Below are positions 42,299 through 51,510 of a DNA stretch of 64,000 nucleotides, piece by piece. The DNA is taken from contig NZ_SOCP01000005.1 in NCBI RefSeq assembly GCF_004364325.1, positions 496,001-560,000 of the forward strand, given 5' to 3'. The stretch's first letter is position 1; each line of letters begins with the position of its first letter. The position numbers were made by a program, and so were the translations under genes. The notes beneath the pieces are model-generated. The model was not told where the DNA came from. It made no database searches and saw nothing but the letters and a program-made list of their open reading frames with translations. The stretch is from Actinophytocola oryzae (lineage in GTDB: Bacteria > Actinomycetota > Actinomycetes > Mycobacteriales > Pseudonocardiaceae).

Positions 42299-43425
42299 TG
42301 ACATCAGGATTTCGCACGATCGACGTGGGTGCCCCACGCACGCGGTTCGCGCGCGGCTGGCACTGCATCGGCCTCGCGGAGCCGTTCCGGGACGGCAAGC
42401 CGCACGCGATCGAGGCGTTCGGCACCAAGCTGGTCGTGTTCGCGACGGAGGACGGCACGCTGAACGTGCTCGACGCGTACTGCAGGCACATGGGCGGCGA
42501 CCTGACGCAGGGCACCGTCAAGGGCGAGGCCATCGCGTGCCCCTTCCACGACTGGCGCTGGGCCGGCAACGGCAAGTGTGTCCAGATCCCTTACGCCAAG
42601 CGAATCCCGCTGCGTGCGCGGACCAGGTCGTGGCAGACGCTCGAACGCAACAAGCAGCTCTTCGTCTACCACGACCCGGAGGGCAACCCGCCTCCCGACG
42701 ACGTGGTGATCCCGGAGACGAAGGGCGCGTCGAGCGACGAGTGGAGCGACTGGACCTGGGACACGGTGCGGATCGAGGGCTCCAACTGCCGCGAGATCAT
42801 CGACAACATGGTCGACATGGCCCACTTCTTCTACATCCACTTCGCGTTCCCGACGTACTTCAAGAACGTGTTCGAGGGTCACATCGCTACGCAGTACCTG
42901 AACTCGCGTGCCCGCCAGGACGTCAAGCTCGGCTCCAGCTACTCGGCGGAGGGCGTGACGCTGAAGTCCGAGGCGTCCTACTACGGCCCCTCCTACATGA
43001 TCAACGATCTGTGGCAGGACTTCGGCGGCGCGACCATCGAGACCGTGCTGATCAACTGCCACTACCCCGTCTCGGCGGACTCGTTCGTGCTGCAGTGGGG
43101 GGTGAGCGTCAAGAAGCTGCCCGGCCTGCCGAAGGAGAAGGCGGACAAGGTGGCGGGCAAGCTCGCGAAGAGCTTCGGCATCGGCTTCCTGCAGGACGTC
43201 GAGATCTGGCGGAACAAGACGCGCGTCGACAACCCGTTGCTGTGCGAGGAGGACGGCCCCGTCTACCAACTGCGCCGGTGGTACGAGCAGTTCTACGTGG
43301 ACGTCGGCGAGGTCACCGAGGAGATGACGCAGCGGTTCGAGTTCGAGGTCGACACGACCCGCGCGAACGAGGTGTGGGAGCAGGAGGTCGCGGACAACCT
43401 CGCACGCCAGGAGGCGGCCGGATGA
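42298..43425 (+). CDS. kshA: KshA, oxygenase of 3-ketosteroid 9alpha-hydroxylase
   Basis: A 375-residue Rieske oxygenase. Rieske ligands Cys62, His64, Cys81, His84 (YCRH and CPFHD). Mononuclear iron ligands His177 and His182 are in NMVDMAHFFYIHF. KshA with KshB hydroxylates C9, triggering ring B opening after KstD action. The ATG overlaps the kstD stop (TGATG). Its own stop overlaps a small unknown gene that lies between it and kshB. Confidence 0.95.
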   Translation: MTSGFRTIDVGAPRTRFARGWHCIGLAEPFRDGKPHAIEAFGTKLVVFATEDGTLNVLDAYCRHMGGDLTQGTVKGEAIACPFHDWRWAGNGKCVQIPYAKRIPLRARTRSWQTLERNKQLFVYHDPEGNPPPDDVVIPETKGASSDEWSDWTWDTVRIEGSNCREIIDNMVDMAHFFYIHFAFPTYFKNVFEGHIATQYLNSRARQDVKLGSSYSAEGVTLKSEASYYGPSYMINDLWQDFGGATIETVLINCHYPVSADSFVLQWGVSVKKLPGLPKEKADKVAGKLAKSFGIGFLQDVEIWRNKTRVDNPLLCEEDGPVYQLRRWYEQFYVDVGEVTEEMTQRFEFEVDTTRANEVWEQEVADNLARQEAAG

Positions 43426-43730
43426 CCGCGTGGGCCAAGGCGCCGCCACACAGTGACCCGATCGGCACGCTGGCCGACGAGCACGAGTACCTGAACACCG
43501 GTCTGGTGCCGGTGTCCTGTGCGGTGTGTGCGACGGAAGTGCTGGTGCGCAAGGCGAGCCGGGCGCAGACGAGCGTCCAGTACCAGTCGTCGCCCGCCAC
43601 GTCGTGCCCGGAGTTCGCGGCACGCGTCGCCGACGGCGAGCTGTCGGCCCGCATCGACACGTGCCCTCGGCTGCGTGAGTCCATCGAACGCGCGGTGGTG
43701 ACCGGCGCGGTGGCGGTGCCGGATGAGTGA
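43422..43730 (+). CDS. Small conserved-looking protein between kshA and kshB, unknown
   Basis: 102 residues with a CAVC pair (SCAVCATEVLVRKASRAQTS) near 32-51 and two more cysteines downstream (TSCPEF, DTCPRL), so metal binding or a disulfide-bonded fold is possible. No recognised domain. It is translationally coupled on both sides: ATGA overlap with kshA and an 8-nt overlap with kshB. That placement suggests an accessory role for the Ksh system, for example assembly or electron transfer. Confidence 0.75.
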   Translation: MTAWAKAPPHSDPIGTLADEHEYLNTGLVPVSCAVCATEVLVRKASRAQTSVQYQSSPATSCPEFAARVADGELSARIDTCPRLRESIERAVVTGAVAVPDE

Positions 43731-44742
43731 GGCGCGGTCCTACCGGCTGCGGGTCGCCGAGGTGGTGACCGAGACGGCGGACGCGTGCTCGATCGTGTTC
43801 GACTCCCCCGGCTTCGACTACCGGCCGGGCCAGTTCCTGACGCTGCGGATCCCCAGCGACCGCTGCGGTTCCGTCGCGCGCTGCTACTCGCTGTCCAGCT
43901 CGCCGCACGTGGACTCGTCGTTGAAGGTGACGGTCAAGCGGACCGTCGACGGCTACGGCTCGAACTGGATCTGCGACTCGGTCAGGGCGGGCGACGAGAT
44001 CGAGTCGCTGGCCCCCGCCGGGATCTTCACACCCTCTACTTTGGACGCCGAGCTGCTCCTGTTCGCGGCGGGCAGCGGCATCACACCGGTGATGTCGATC
44101 GTGAAGTCCGCGCTGGCCGCCGGTTCCGGACGGGTGGTGCTGGTCTACGCGAACCGGGACGAGGCTTCGGTGATCTTCGACGCCGAGCTGCGCGAGCTGG
44201 TGAACCGGCAGCCGGACCGCATCACGGTGATCCACTGGCTGGAGTCGGTGCAGGGTCTGCCGTCCACGTCGACGCTGGCCGCGCTGGCCACTCCCTTCGC
44301 GTCCTACGAGGCGTTCGTCTGCGGCCCGGCCCCGTTCATGACGGCCGTGCGGGCCGCGTTGTCGGAGCTGGGCTTCGGACGCGACCGCGTCCACATCGAA
44401 CGGTTCAAGTCGCTCGGCGCGAACCCGTTCGAGCAGGCCGTGGCCGTCGCACCGTCGCCAGAGGCACGCACCGCCTCGGTGACGGTGGCGTTGGACGGCG
44501 CCACGAACCGCTACGACTGGCCTGCGGACACGAAGCTGCTGGACCTGTTGCTGGCGAGTGGACTTGACGCGCCGTACTCGTGCCGGGAGGGTGCGTGTAG
44601 TGCGTGCGCGTGCCGGCTGGTGTCCGGGGAGGTGAAGATGCTGAACAACGACGTCCTCGACGAGGAGGACCTCGCCGACGGCATCCGCCTCGCGTGCCAG
44701 TCCCTTCCGGTGACCGACGAGGTCGAGATCAGCTACGAATGA
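43723..44742 (+). CDS. kshB: KshB, reductase of 3-ketosteroid 9alpha-hydroxylase
   Basis: 339 residues: FAD domain with RCYSLSSSP near 53-61, NAD-binding domain with FAAGSGITPVMSI near 111-123 and YEAFVCGPAPFM, and a C-terminal plant-type 2Fe-2S ferredoxin with Cys287, Cys292, Cys295 and Cys325. It passes electrons from NADH to KshA. In M. tuberculosis, kshA and kshB are unlinked; here they share an operon. Confidence 0.94.
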   Translation: MSEARSYRLRVAEVVTETADACSIVFDSPGFDYRPGQFLTLRIPSDRCGSVARCYSLSSSPHVDSSLKVTVKRTVDGYGSNWICDSVRAGDEIESLAPAGIFTPSTLDAELLLFAAGSGITPVMSIVKSALAAGSGRVVLVYANRDEASVIFDAELRELVNRQPDRITVIHWLESVQGLPSTSTLAALATPFASYEAFVCGPAPFMTAVRAALSELGFGRDRVHIERFKSLGANPFEQAVAVAPSPEARTASVTVALDGATNRYDWPADTKLLDLLLASGLDAPYSCREGACSACACRLVSGEVKMLNNDVLDEEDLADGIRLACQSLPVTDEVEISYE

Positions 44743-44749
44743 GGTGACG

Positions 44750-45610
44750 ATGCCCATCGACCCCGCGGTGGCGGTCGGCGCGGACCTTGGCGTGTCGAAG
44801 TTCGAGTGGGGCAGCACGGACGTGCTGCTGTACCACCTGGCACTGGGCGCGGGCGCGTCGCCGCTGGCCGAGTCCGAGCTGCCGTACGTGCTGGAGGACC
44901 GCCTGAAGGTCCTGCCGACCTTCGGCGTGGTGGCCCCGAACTTCCGCATGTTCGAGCCACCCGCGGTGACGTTCCCCGGCATCGACGTCGACCTGTCCAA
45001 GGTCCTGCACGGCACCCAGTCGATCACGGTCCACGGCCCCCTCCCGGCCGAGGGACGGGCCATGGCCCAGTCGCGGATCGCGGACGTGTGGGACAAGGGC
45101 AAGGCGGCGGTGATCATCCAGGAAGCCACGGTGACCACGCTCGACGGCGATCCACTGTGGACGACCCGCTCCGGCATCTTCGCCAGGGGCGAGGGCGGCT
45201 TCGGCGGCTCGCGAGGCCCGTCGGAACGACTGCCCGCGCCGACCGGTGACCCCGTGCTGGAGGTGGAGGTTCCCACACTGCCCCAGCAGGCGTTGCTGTA
45301 CCGCCTGTGCGGCGACAGGAACCCACTGCACGCGGACCCGGCCTTCGCGGCGAGGGCCGGTTTCGACCGCCCCATCCTGCACGGCCTGTGCACGTACGGC
45401 GTGGTGTGCAAGGCGTTGGTGGACAACCTGCTGGGCGGCGACGTCACGAAGGTCGAGACGTTCAGCACGAGGTTCGCGGGCGTCCTGTTCCCCGGCGAGA
45501 CGCTGCGGGTCCGGGCGTGGCGGACGGAGTCCGGCTACCAGGCCGCGGCGACGGCGGTCGAGCGCGACGACGTGCCGGTCCTGGACGAAACAGTGCTCAC
45601 GGTCCACTGA
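44750..45610 (+). CDS. chsH3: MaoC-like enoyl-CoA hydratase ChsH3
   Basis: 286 residues, the same length as Rv3538. It is a double hot-dog hydratase-2 protein: the C-terminal half carries the catalytic GDRNPLHADP motif (Asp189, His194) and FDRPILHGLCTYG; the N-terminal half has lost it. It hydrates steroid side-chain enoyl-CoA thioesters. ATG 44750 was preferred over GTG 44744 because GAGG lies 5 nt upstream. Linked downstream of kstD-kshAB, where Rv3538 follows kstD in mycobacteria. Confidence 0.88.
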   Translation: MPIDPAVAVGADLGVSKFEWGSTDVLLYHLALGAGASPLAESELPYVLEDRLKVLPTFGVVAPNFRMFEPPAVTFPGIDVDLSKVLHGTQSITVHGPLPAEGRAMAQSRIADVWDKGKAAVIIQEATVTTLDGDPLWTTRSGIFARGEGGFGGSRGPSERLPAPTGDPVLEVEVPTLPQQALLYRLCGDRNPLHADPAFAARAGFDRPILHGLCTYGVVCKALVDNLLGGDVTKVETFSTRFAGVLFPGETLRVRAWRTESGYQAAATAVERDDVPVLDETVLTVH

Positions 45611-46095
45611 TGCTGGAACGCCTGACCCGCGCGCACGCCCCCGCACTGCTGGACTTCGAACGGGAGAACCGCGCCTACTTCGCGGCGGCGGTCACCGACC
45701 GGGGCGACGACTACTTCGCCCACTTCACCGACCGCCACGAGGCCCTGCTGTCCGAACAGGCGACCGGTGCCTGCCACTTCCACGTCGTGGTGGTCGACGG
45801 GGAGATCCTGGGCCGGGTGAACCTGGTGGACGTGGCGGACGGCACGGCGGAACTGGGCTTCCGCATGGCGAAGAAGGCAACCGGCCAGGGCCTGGCCACG
45901 GCGGCGGTCCGCGCGGTGTCGACCCTGGCCGCCACGAAGTACGGCCTGACCCGGCTCCGCGCGGCGGCCAGGATCGACAACCTCGGCTCGCGAACCGTGC
46001 TGACCCGCACCGGCTTCACCCCGACCGGCGAGGAGAGAGTTCTCGGGGACAAGCCAGGCGTCTGTTACGTACTGGACCTCACCACGCGGTCATGA
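45610..46095 (+). CDS. GNAT-family N-acetyltransferase (RimJ-like)
   Basis: 161 residues with the acetyl-CoA-binding segment ATGQGLATAAVRAVSTLA near 93-110 and the C-terminal IDNLGSRTVLTRTGFTPTGE of ribosomal-protein-type acetyltransferases. TGATG overlap with chsH3 makes it the last gene of the kstD operon, though a steroid role is not expected. Overlaps the convergent glycosyltransferase gene by 6 bp. Confidence 0.85.
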   Translation: MLERLTRAHAPALLDFERENRAYFAAAVTDRGDDYFAHFTDRHEALLSEQATGACHFHVVVVDGEILGRVNLVDVADGTAELGFRMAKKATGQGLATAAVRAVSTLAATKYGLTRLRAAARIDNLGSRTVLTRTGFTPTGEERVLGDKPGVCYVLDLTTRS

Positions 46096-47298
46096 GGCGG
46101 CGTCGAGCAGCAGCTTCGCGGCGACCGTGGCGCCGTCGTCCCGGATCGTGCCCGCGACGGCCCCGGCCCGCGCTCGGGTCTCGGGCGCGAGGGCCGTGCC
46201 GAGCGCGGCGGACAGGGAGTCGACGGTAGGCGTCGAGCCCTCGTGCGCCACACCGATGCCCAGGTCGGCGACGCGGCCGGCCCAGTACGGCTGGTCCGCG
46301 ATCTGGGGCACGACGACCTGCGGCGCGCCGGCCCGAGCGGTCGTCGTGGTGGTGCCCGCACCGCCGTGGTGGACAACAGCGGCGACGCGGCCGAACAGCG
46401 CCTGCTGGTTGACCTCGCCGACGACGAAGCAGTCGCCCGCGTCGTCGACCGGGGCCAGCCCGGCCCAGCCGCTGGCGAGGACGACCCGGCGCCCGTGGGC
46501 ACGAGCCGCCTCGATGGCCACGCGGGCGACGCCCTCCGGGGCGTGCGCGGCCATGCTGCCGAAGCCCACGTAGACCGGAGGCGCACCGGCGTCGAGGAAG
46601 GCGTCGAGGTCGTCAGGGAGCGGCCGGTCGTCGGGCAGGATCCACGCGCCGGTCTGCACGAGGTCGAGGTCGGTCATGCCCTGCGAGGGGCACAGCGTCG
46701 CGTCCGCGGCCAGCCACGGTCGGCCGGTGAAGACGTGGTCGCGGACGTTGTCCACCGGAGGCAGGCCGATCGCGGCCCGGTGGCTGTTGAGCGCCGGGCC
46801 GTACAGGTCGTTCACCCGCTGGGCATCCTGCTGCCACAGCACCCGTTTGTCGGTTTCCTCCCGAGGGGAAGGCGTGCCGGGCCGCATCCCGGGCGCGAAG
46901 TGCCGCGACGGCAACCCGAAGATGTGGAAGGACCCGTAGATGTAGCGGATGCCCAGTTTGTCGGCAACGTCCCGAGCGCCGGCGGGCATCAGGCCGGTTG
47001 CCAGGAGCGCGTCACATCCTGGTGCGACCGCGCCGAGCGTCTCGAACCGCGCGGCGACCAGCGCGGGAGCGAGCTGGAACGCGTCTCTGGCCGTCGGCTT
47101 CGGGCCGGTGACCACCGAACGCACCGACGGCCCCAGCGGCACGTGCGGTATGTCCGCACGTGCCAGCAGCCGCACGAAGTCCTCGTCGGGCGGCGCGCAC
47201 ACGAGCGCCTCGACCCCAAGCCCCCGCAACGCCACCGCGAGCCCCGCCAGCGGCTCGACGTCCCCGCGCGATCCCCACGTCGTCAGCAGCACACGCAC
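46090..47298 (-). CDS. UDP/TDP-sugar glycosyltransferase (GT1, antibiotic type)
   Basis: 402 residues: N-terminal MRVLLTTWGSRGDVEPLAGLA acceptor domain and C-terminal AAVVHHGGAGTTTTTARAGA with the nucleotide-sugar motif and PQIADQPYWAGRVADLGIG. This is the GtfE/EryCIII-like family that glycosylates natural products or sterols. Nothing in the neighbourhood supplies a scaffold or sugar pathway, so the acceptor is unknown; a sterol glucosyltransferase is one possibility. GTG 47298 chosen because the fold begins there. Confidence 0.85.
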   Translation of the reverse strand: MRVLLTTWGSRGDVEPLAGLAVALRGLGVEALVCAPPDEDFVRLLARADIPHVPLGPSVRSVVTGPKPTARDAFQLAPALVAARFETLGAVAPGCDALLATGLMPAGARDVADKLGIRYIYGSFHIFGLPSRHFAPGMRPGTPSPREETDKRVLWQQDAQRVNDLYGPALNSHRAAIGLPPVDNVRDHVFTGRPWLAADATLCPSQGMTDLDLVQTGAWILPDDRPLPDDLDAFLDAGAPPVYVGFGSMAAHAPEGVARVAIEAARAHGRRVVLASGWAGLAPVDDAGDCFVVGEVNQQALFGRVAAVVHHGGAGTTTTTARAGAPQVVVPQIADQPYWAGRVADLGIGVAHEGSTPTVDSLSAALGTALAPETRARAGAVAGTIRDDGATVAAKLLLDAAS

Positions 47299-47443
47299 TT
47301 CCGATTCCCCGTTTCCCCAGGTCAGGCGTCCTGGCCGGCAAATCATGAAGCACGAACCGGGTCTTGCCGCAAGCCCCCCGGTGAGCTATACGTTGAAGGG
47401 GGCGGACAAGGACGCGACTCTTTCGTGCGGCGAAGTATGATCG

Positions 47444-47474
47444 GATCTAAGTAAGATGCAATCTTACTTAGATC
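47444..47474. promoter_or_regulatory. Perfect 14-bp-arm inverted repeat upstream of the ATPase gene
   Basis: GATCTAAGTAAGAT-GCA-ATCTTACTTAGATC, no mismatches, AT-rich in a GC-rich background, ending 12 bp before the GTG at 47487. It could be an operator, a transcript-5' hairpin that sequesters the start region, or a mobile-element terminus scar. Confidence 0.7.
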
Positions 47475-47486
47475 GGGGATGACTTC

Positions 47487-48929
47487 GTGACGCAGTTCCA
47501 CGGCCGCACCAACGATCTCGCACTGCTGGACCGACAGCTTCGCCTGGTCCGGGACGGTGTCGCCACGACCCCGGGGCAAGCCTTGATCGTCACCGGCCGT
47601 CGGCGGGTGGGCAAGTCACGGCTGGTCCAGGAGTTCTGTGACCGCTCTGGCGCGCCTTACGTGATCTTCCAGGCATCTCGAGGCCGCAATCCGGCCGCCG
47701 AACGTGCCGACCTCACCGCCGCGCTCGCCCAGTCCGCTCTGCCAGGTGCGGACCTGGTCGCCGGCGCCGTCGGTACCGACTGGAACCAAACCCTCCGCGC
47801 CCTGTCGATCGCGGTGCCCGAACAGACACCCAGCATCATCGTCCTCGACGAGGTGCCCTGGCTGGTCGAGCAGGACCGCGAGTTCGAAGGCGCCATGCAG
47901 ACCGTCTGGGACCGGTACCTGTCGGCCAGGCCCGTGCTCCTCCTGCTGGTTGGCAGCGACCTGTCGATGATGGAATCCCTCCAGGAGTACGGCCGGCCCT
48001 TCCACGGCCGCGCCGCTCGAATGCTCGTCCGTCCGCTCGACCCCGCCGACGTGCGGGAAATGACCGCTCTCGACCCCGCCGAGGCCATCGACGCGTTCCT
48101 GATCACCGGCGGCTTCCCCGAGATCGTCCAGCGCTGGAACGCCGGCACCAGTCGCACCACGTTCCTGCGTGAACAGCTCACCGACCCACTGTCCCCACTG
48201 CTGATGGCCGGTGAGCTGTCGCTGCTCGGCGAAGTCCCCGAGCCGTCACACAGCCGCTCCGCCCTTGAAGCGATCGGTACCGGTGAACGCACCTTCGGCA
48301 CGATCGCCAACCGGATCGGCGTCGGAAACCCAGTCCCCGCAGGCACTCTGGCCCCCATACTGAACACCCTGACGGCCAAGCGCATCGTCGCCGTCGACAC
48401 CCCGCTGGCCAACCGCCCGGACACCAGGAACAAGCGCTACCGGATCGAGGATCCGTACCTGCGTTTCTGGCTCGCCTTCCTGCAGCGCGGCATCGCCGAG
48501 GTCGAACGCGGCCGAGGCGACCTGGTCGCCACCCGACTCGAACGATCCTGGCCGTCCTGGCGAGGGCGCGCCATCGAGCCACTTGTCCGTACCAGCCTCG
48601 AACGGCTCCTACCCGACGACCGGCTACCAGACGCGGAGGTCGTCGGCGGCTGGTGGAACCGGCAGAACAATCCCGAGGTCGACCTGGTAGGCGCGGATCG
48701 TGAGCAGCCGGCCGCGACCCGCATAGCCTTCACCGGCTCCATCAAATGGCTGGAGACCGAACGCTTCGGCCAACGCGACGTGGAAAGCCTGATCGCCGGT
48801 TCCATGTCGGTGCCCGGACGCGACCACACCACGCGCCTGGTCGCGGTTTCCCGCAACGGCGTCGAGACGGGGCTACCCCTGGCCGCGTCCTTCGGCCCCG
48901 AAGAGATCATCGCGGCATGGCGAAGCTGA
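47487..48929 (+). CDS. ATPase_2/DUF234-type ATP-binding protein with nuclease-like C terminus
   Basis: 480 residues. STAND-like ATPase of the archaeal ATPase_2 family: FHGRTNDL near the N terminus, Walker A TGRRRVGKSR at 36-45, Walker B IIVLDEVPWL, then winged-helix YRIEDPYLRFWLAF. The C terminus is DUF234-like with NNPEVDLVGAD and, 17 residues on, GSIKW, which fit a PD-(D/E)xK nuclease core. Its function is unknown; related proteins are suspected in defence or mobile elements. Isolated gene with slightly lower GC around its start. Confidence 0.82.
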   Translation: MTQFHGRTNDLALLDRQLRLVRDGVATTPGQALIVTGRRRVGKSRLVQEFCDRSGAPYVIFQASRGRNPAAERADLTAALAQSALPGADLVAGAVGTDWNQTLRALSIAVPEQTPSIIVLDEVPWLVEQDREFEGAMQTVWDRYLSARPVLLLLVGSDLSMMESLQEYGRPFHGRAARMLVRPLDPADVREMTALDPAEAIDAFLITGGFPEIVQRWNAGTSRTTFLREQLTDPLSPLLMAGELSLLGEVPEPSHSRSALEAIGTGERTFGTIANRIGVGNPVPAGTLAPILNTLTAKRIVAVDTPLANRPDTRNKRYRIEDPYLRFWLAFLQRGIAEVERGRGDLVATRLERSWPSWRGRAIEPLVRTSLERLLPDDRLPDAEVVGGWWNRQNNPEVDLVGADREQPAATRIAFTGSIKWLETERFGQRDVESLIAGSMSVPGRDHTTRLVAVSRNGVETGLPLAASFGPEEIIAAWRS

Positions 48930-48958
48930 GCACCTCGTGAACGCGCTCGTTTCGTGAG

Positions 48959-50149
48959 TCACTTGAGCTGTGCGGAGGTCTTGCCCAGCAGTCGGCGGCC
49001 GATGATGAGTTGCTGGATCTGTTGGGTGCCCTCGAAGATGTCCATGATCTTGGCGTCTCGGGACCACTTCTCCAGTAGTTCGTGTTCCGTGTAGCCGATC
49101 GAGCCGGCCAGTTCCACGCACCGAAGGGTGATCGCCGTTGCCGAGCGGCCTGCTTTGGCCTTCGCGTACGACGCCTGCAGGGAGTTCGGTTGGCGGTTGT
49201 CGGCCATCCACGCCGCCTGGAGGGTCAGCAGGTACATCGCCTCGTAGTCGGACTCCATCTCCAGGAAGGCTGCCGCTGCGGCGTGTTGGTTGTTGGCCGG
49301 GCGGTCGTAGTCGATCTCCACGCCCGCGGACTCCAGCAACCGCCGGGTTTCCTCCAGTGCGGCACGGGTGATGCCCACCGCCATCGCCGCCACCAGTGGC
49401 CTCGTGTTGTCGAACGTCTGCATGACGCCCGCGAAACCCTGTGCCGGGTTGATCTCCGGCGTGCCCAGCAGGTTCTCCGCGGGCACCATGCAGTTGTCCA
49501 GGCGGAAATGCGCGGTGTCCGACGCCCTGATGCCCAGTTTGTGTTCCAACCGGACAAGCTCGAAGCCCGGTGTGCCTCGGTCCACCACGAACGACTTGAT
49601 CGCCGCCTTGCCCATCGAGCGGTCGAGCGTTGCCCAGACGACCACGCAGTCCGCGCGCTCGCCCGACGTCACGAAGATCTTCTCACCGTTGAGCACGTAG
49701 TGGTCACCGTCGCGGACGGCCGTGGTGCGGATGGCGCCCGAGTCCGAGCCCGTGTCCGGCTCCGTGATCGCCATCGCGGCCCATTTTCCCCTGTAGCGGG
49801 CCAGCTGTTCCTCCGACGCCACCGACGCGATGGCCGCGTTGCCCAGGCCCTGCCTCGGCATCGACAACAGCAGACCCGCGTCGCCCCAACACATCTCCAT
49901 CGTGCCGAGTACCAGCGACAGGTTCGCCGTCGACGGTTTCCCTGACGAGCGGCGGACACCTCCCGCACCCGCGCCGCCGCCGGACGCACTCAGACCGTCC
50001 AAAAGGGACGCGAGCGTGTCCAGTTCCTTCGGGTACGTGTGTTCCGCCTGGTCGTACTTCCGGGAGTTCGGGCGCAGGAACGCCATCGCGGCCTGACGCG
50101 CCTGGTCGACCAGCGTGGTCAGCTTGCGGGGAACCTCCAGGTTGATCAC
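48959..50149 (-). CDS. Acyl-CoA dehydrogenase
   Basis: 396 residues. ITEPDTGSDSGAIRTTAV near 130-147, YVLNGEKIFVTSG, SIGYTEHELLEKWSRDAKIM near the C terminus and EGTQQIQQLIIGRRLL are the standard family signatures, with the catalytic Glu in the EGTQQ loop. The GTG start overlaps the stop of the upstream dehydrogenase gene (GTGA), so the pair is likely one enzyme system. Not recognised as a steroid FadE; substrate unknown. Confidence 0.85.
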   Translation of the reverse strand: MINLEVPRKLTTLVDQARQAAMAFLRPNSRKYDQAEHTYPKELDTLASLLDGLSASGGGAGAGGVRRSSGKPSTANLSLVLGTMEMCWGDAGLLLSMPRQGLGNAAIASVASEEQLARYRGKWAAMAITEPDTGSDSGAIRTTAVRDGDHYVLNGEKIFVTSGERADCVVVWATLDRSMGKAAIKSFVVDRGTPGFELVRLEHKLGIRASDTAHFRLDNCMVPAENLLGTPEINPAQGFAGVMQTFDNTRPLVAAMAVGITRAALEETRRLLESAGVEIDYDRPANNQHAAAAAFLEMESDYEAMYLLTLQAAWMADNRQPNSLQASYAKAKAGRSATAITLRCVELAGSIGYTEHELLEKWSRDAKIMDIFEGTQQIQQLIIGRRLLGKTSAQLK

Positions 50150-51471
50150 ACCAGCACCGCGCCTTCCATCACGCCGACGGCACGCAGGTCGCGGTACCAC
50201 CGCTCCACCGGGTGCTCCTTCACGAAACCGTGCCCGCCGAGCAGCTGCACACCGTCGCTGCCGATCATCATTCCCTTGTCCGTGCACAATTTCCTGGCCA
50301 GCGCCACCTCGCGGGCGAACGAGAGCCCCGCTGCGGCACGGGCCGCGGCCCGGTAGGTCAACAGGCGCATGCCGTCCAGCTCAGTGCCGATGTCGGCCAC
50401 CCGGAACGCCACGCCCTGCCGGTGCGACACCGGCTCACCGAACGCGACCCGGTCGTTCACGTACGGGATCACGTAGTCCAGTACCGCCCGGCCCGTCCCC
50501 ACCGCCAGCGCGCACCAGCCCAGCCTGGCCAGGCGAACGCAGTCCGCGTAATCGGCGGCCAGCAGCGCCACCGCCGGGACCGACACCTGGTCGAGCAGCA
50601 CCCGGCCGGTGCCTGCGGCACGCAACCCCATCGCGGGTTCGGACTCGATCGTCACCGACGACGACTCCACGATGAACAACGCGGGGCCCCGACCTTCGAG
50701 ATCCGCGGCCACGATGAACAGCTCTGCCGCGGAAGCACGCGGTACCAACGACTTCACGCCCGTCAGGCGGAAGCCGCCGGAGGTCCGGTACGCCTTGGTC
50801 TGCAACGAGAACGGGTCGAACAGCGGGCGCGGCTCCTGGATCGCCAGTGCGGCGGCGGGCACGTCGTCGCCGGTGAACGACGGCAGATAGGTCGCCTGCT
50901 GCTCCTCGTTTCCCCACAGCACCAGGGCGTTCGACACCGCGGCGGGTGCGAGGCAGGCCAGCGCGAGCCCCATGTCGCCCGTGGCAAGGGCTTCCGCGAC
51001 CAGCACGTTGGTGACCGTCGATCGTTCCGTTGCCACGCCGCCCAGTTCCTCGGGCACGCCGAGGAGCGTGATGCCCAGCTCCGTGGCTGTCGACACCAGC
51101 TCGGGCGGGGCCGCGCACTTCTCGTCGGCGACCGAGGCGGCCGGGCGGAGGCGCTCGGCGGCGAACTCGCGGACCGTCTCGACGATCATCCGCTGGTCCT
51201 CCGACGGCGCCAGGTCGAAGACCCCGGTGTCCGGCACGGGGGGCAGACGCTTGGCTGAGCCCAGTTTCCTGGCGGCGGAGAACGTGCGGGTCGCCGCGCC
51301 TGCGGCCTGGAAGCCGGTCTTCGTCGCCTGGTACAGCGCCCGGTCGACCGACTTCTTGAGCTTCAACCGCTCCACGACCGGCGCGCCCGCCACCTTGTTG
51401 AGGACGGACATCACGGTCCCCATGGCGTTGCGCCTGTGCGGCCTGGCGCCAAGACCCTCGCTGGCCGACAC
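50146..51471 (-). CDS. Acyl-CoA dehydrogenase (partner of the downstream gene)
   Basis: 441 residues: an unusual basic N-terminal extension of about 90 residues (KLKKSVDRALYQATKTGFQA) before an acyl-CoA dehydrogenase fold. The usual active-site loops are degenerate (IQEPRPLFDPFSLQTKAYRT in place of TEPxAGSD). The C terminus keeps LLGGHGFVKEHPVERWYRDL. GTG 51471 is preceded by GGTAGGGGTGG; ATG 51423 is an alternative. A perfect CTACTCTAGAGTAG palindrome lies 40 bp upstream and may be its operator. Confidence 0.78.
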   Translation of the reverse strand: MSASEGLGARPHRRNAMGTVMSVLNKVAGAPVVERLKLKKSVDRALYQATKTGFQAAGAATRTFSAARKLGSAKRLPPVPDTGVFDLAPSEDQRMIVETVREFAAERLRPAASVADEKCAAPPELVSTATELGITLLGVPEELGGVATERSTVTNVLVAEALATGDMGLALACLAPAAVSNALVLWGNEEQQATYLPSFTGDDVPAAALAIQEPRPLFDPFSLQTKAYRTSGGFRLTGVKSLVPRASAAELFIVAADLEGRGPALFIVESSSVTIESEPAMGLRAAGTGRVLLDQVSVPAVALLAADYADCVRLARLGWCALAVGTGRAVLDYVIPYVNDRVAFGEPVSHRQGVAFRVADIGTELDGMRLLTYRAAARAAAGLSFAREVALARKLCTDKGMMIGSDGVQLLGGHGFVKEHPVERWYRDLRAVGVMEGAVLV

Positions 51472-51510
51472 CGAACCACCCCTACCTACTCGTGAGTTAA
51501 ATAACGGTAG

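Noticed and set aside
42304..45468. Reverse-strand open frame of 1054 codons across kshA-kshB-chsH3
   Set aside because: It lies antisense to four genes with clear catalytic motifs, has arginine/alanine/valine-rich GC-bias composition and no domain. It is a shadow of high-GC third-position bias.
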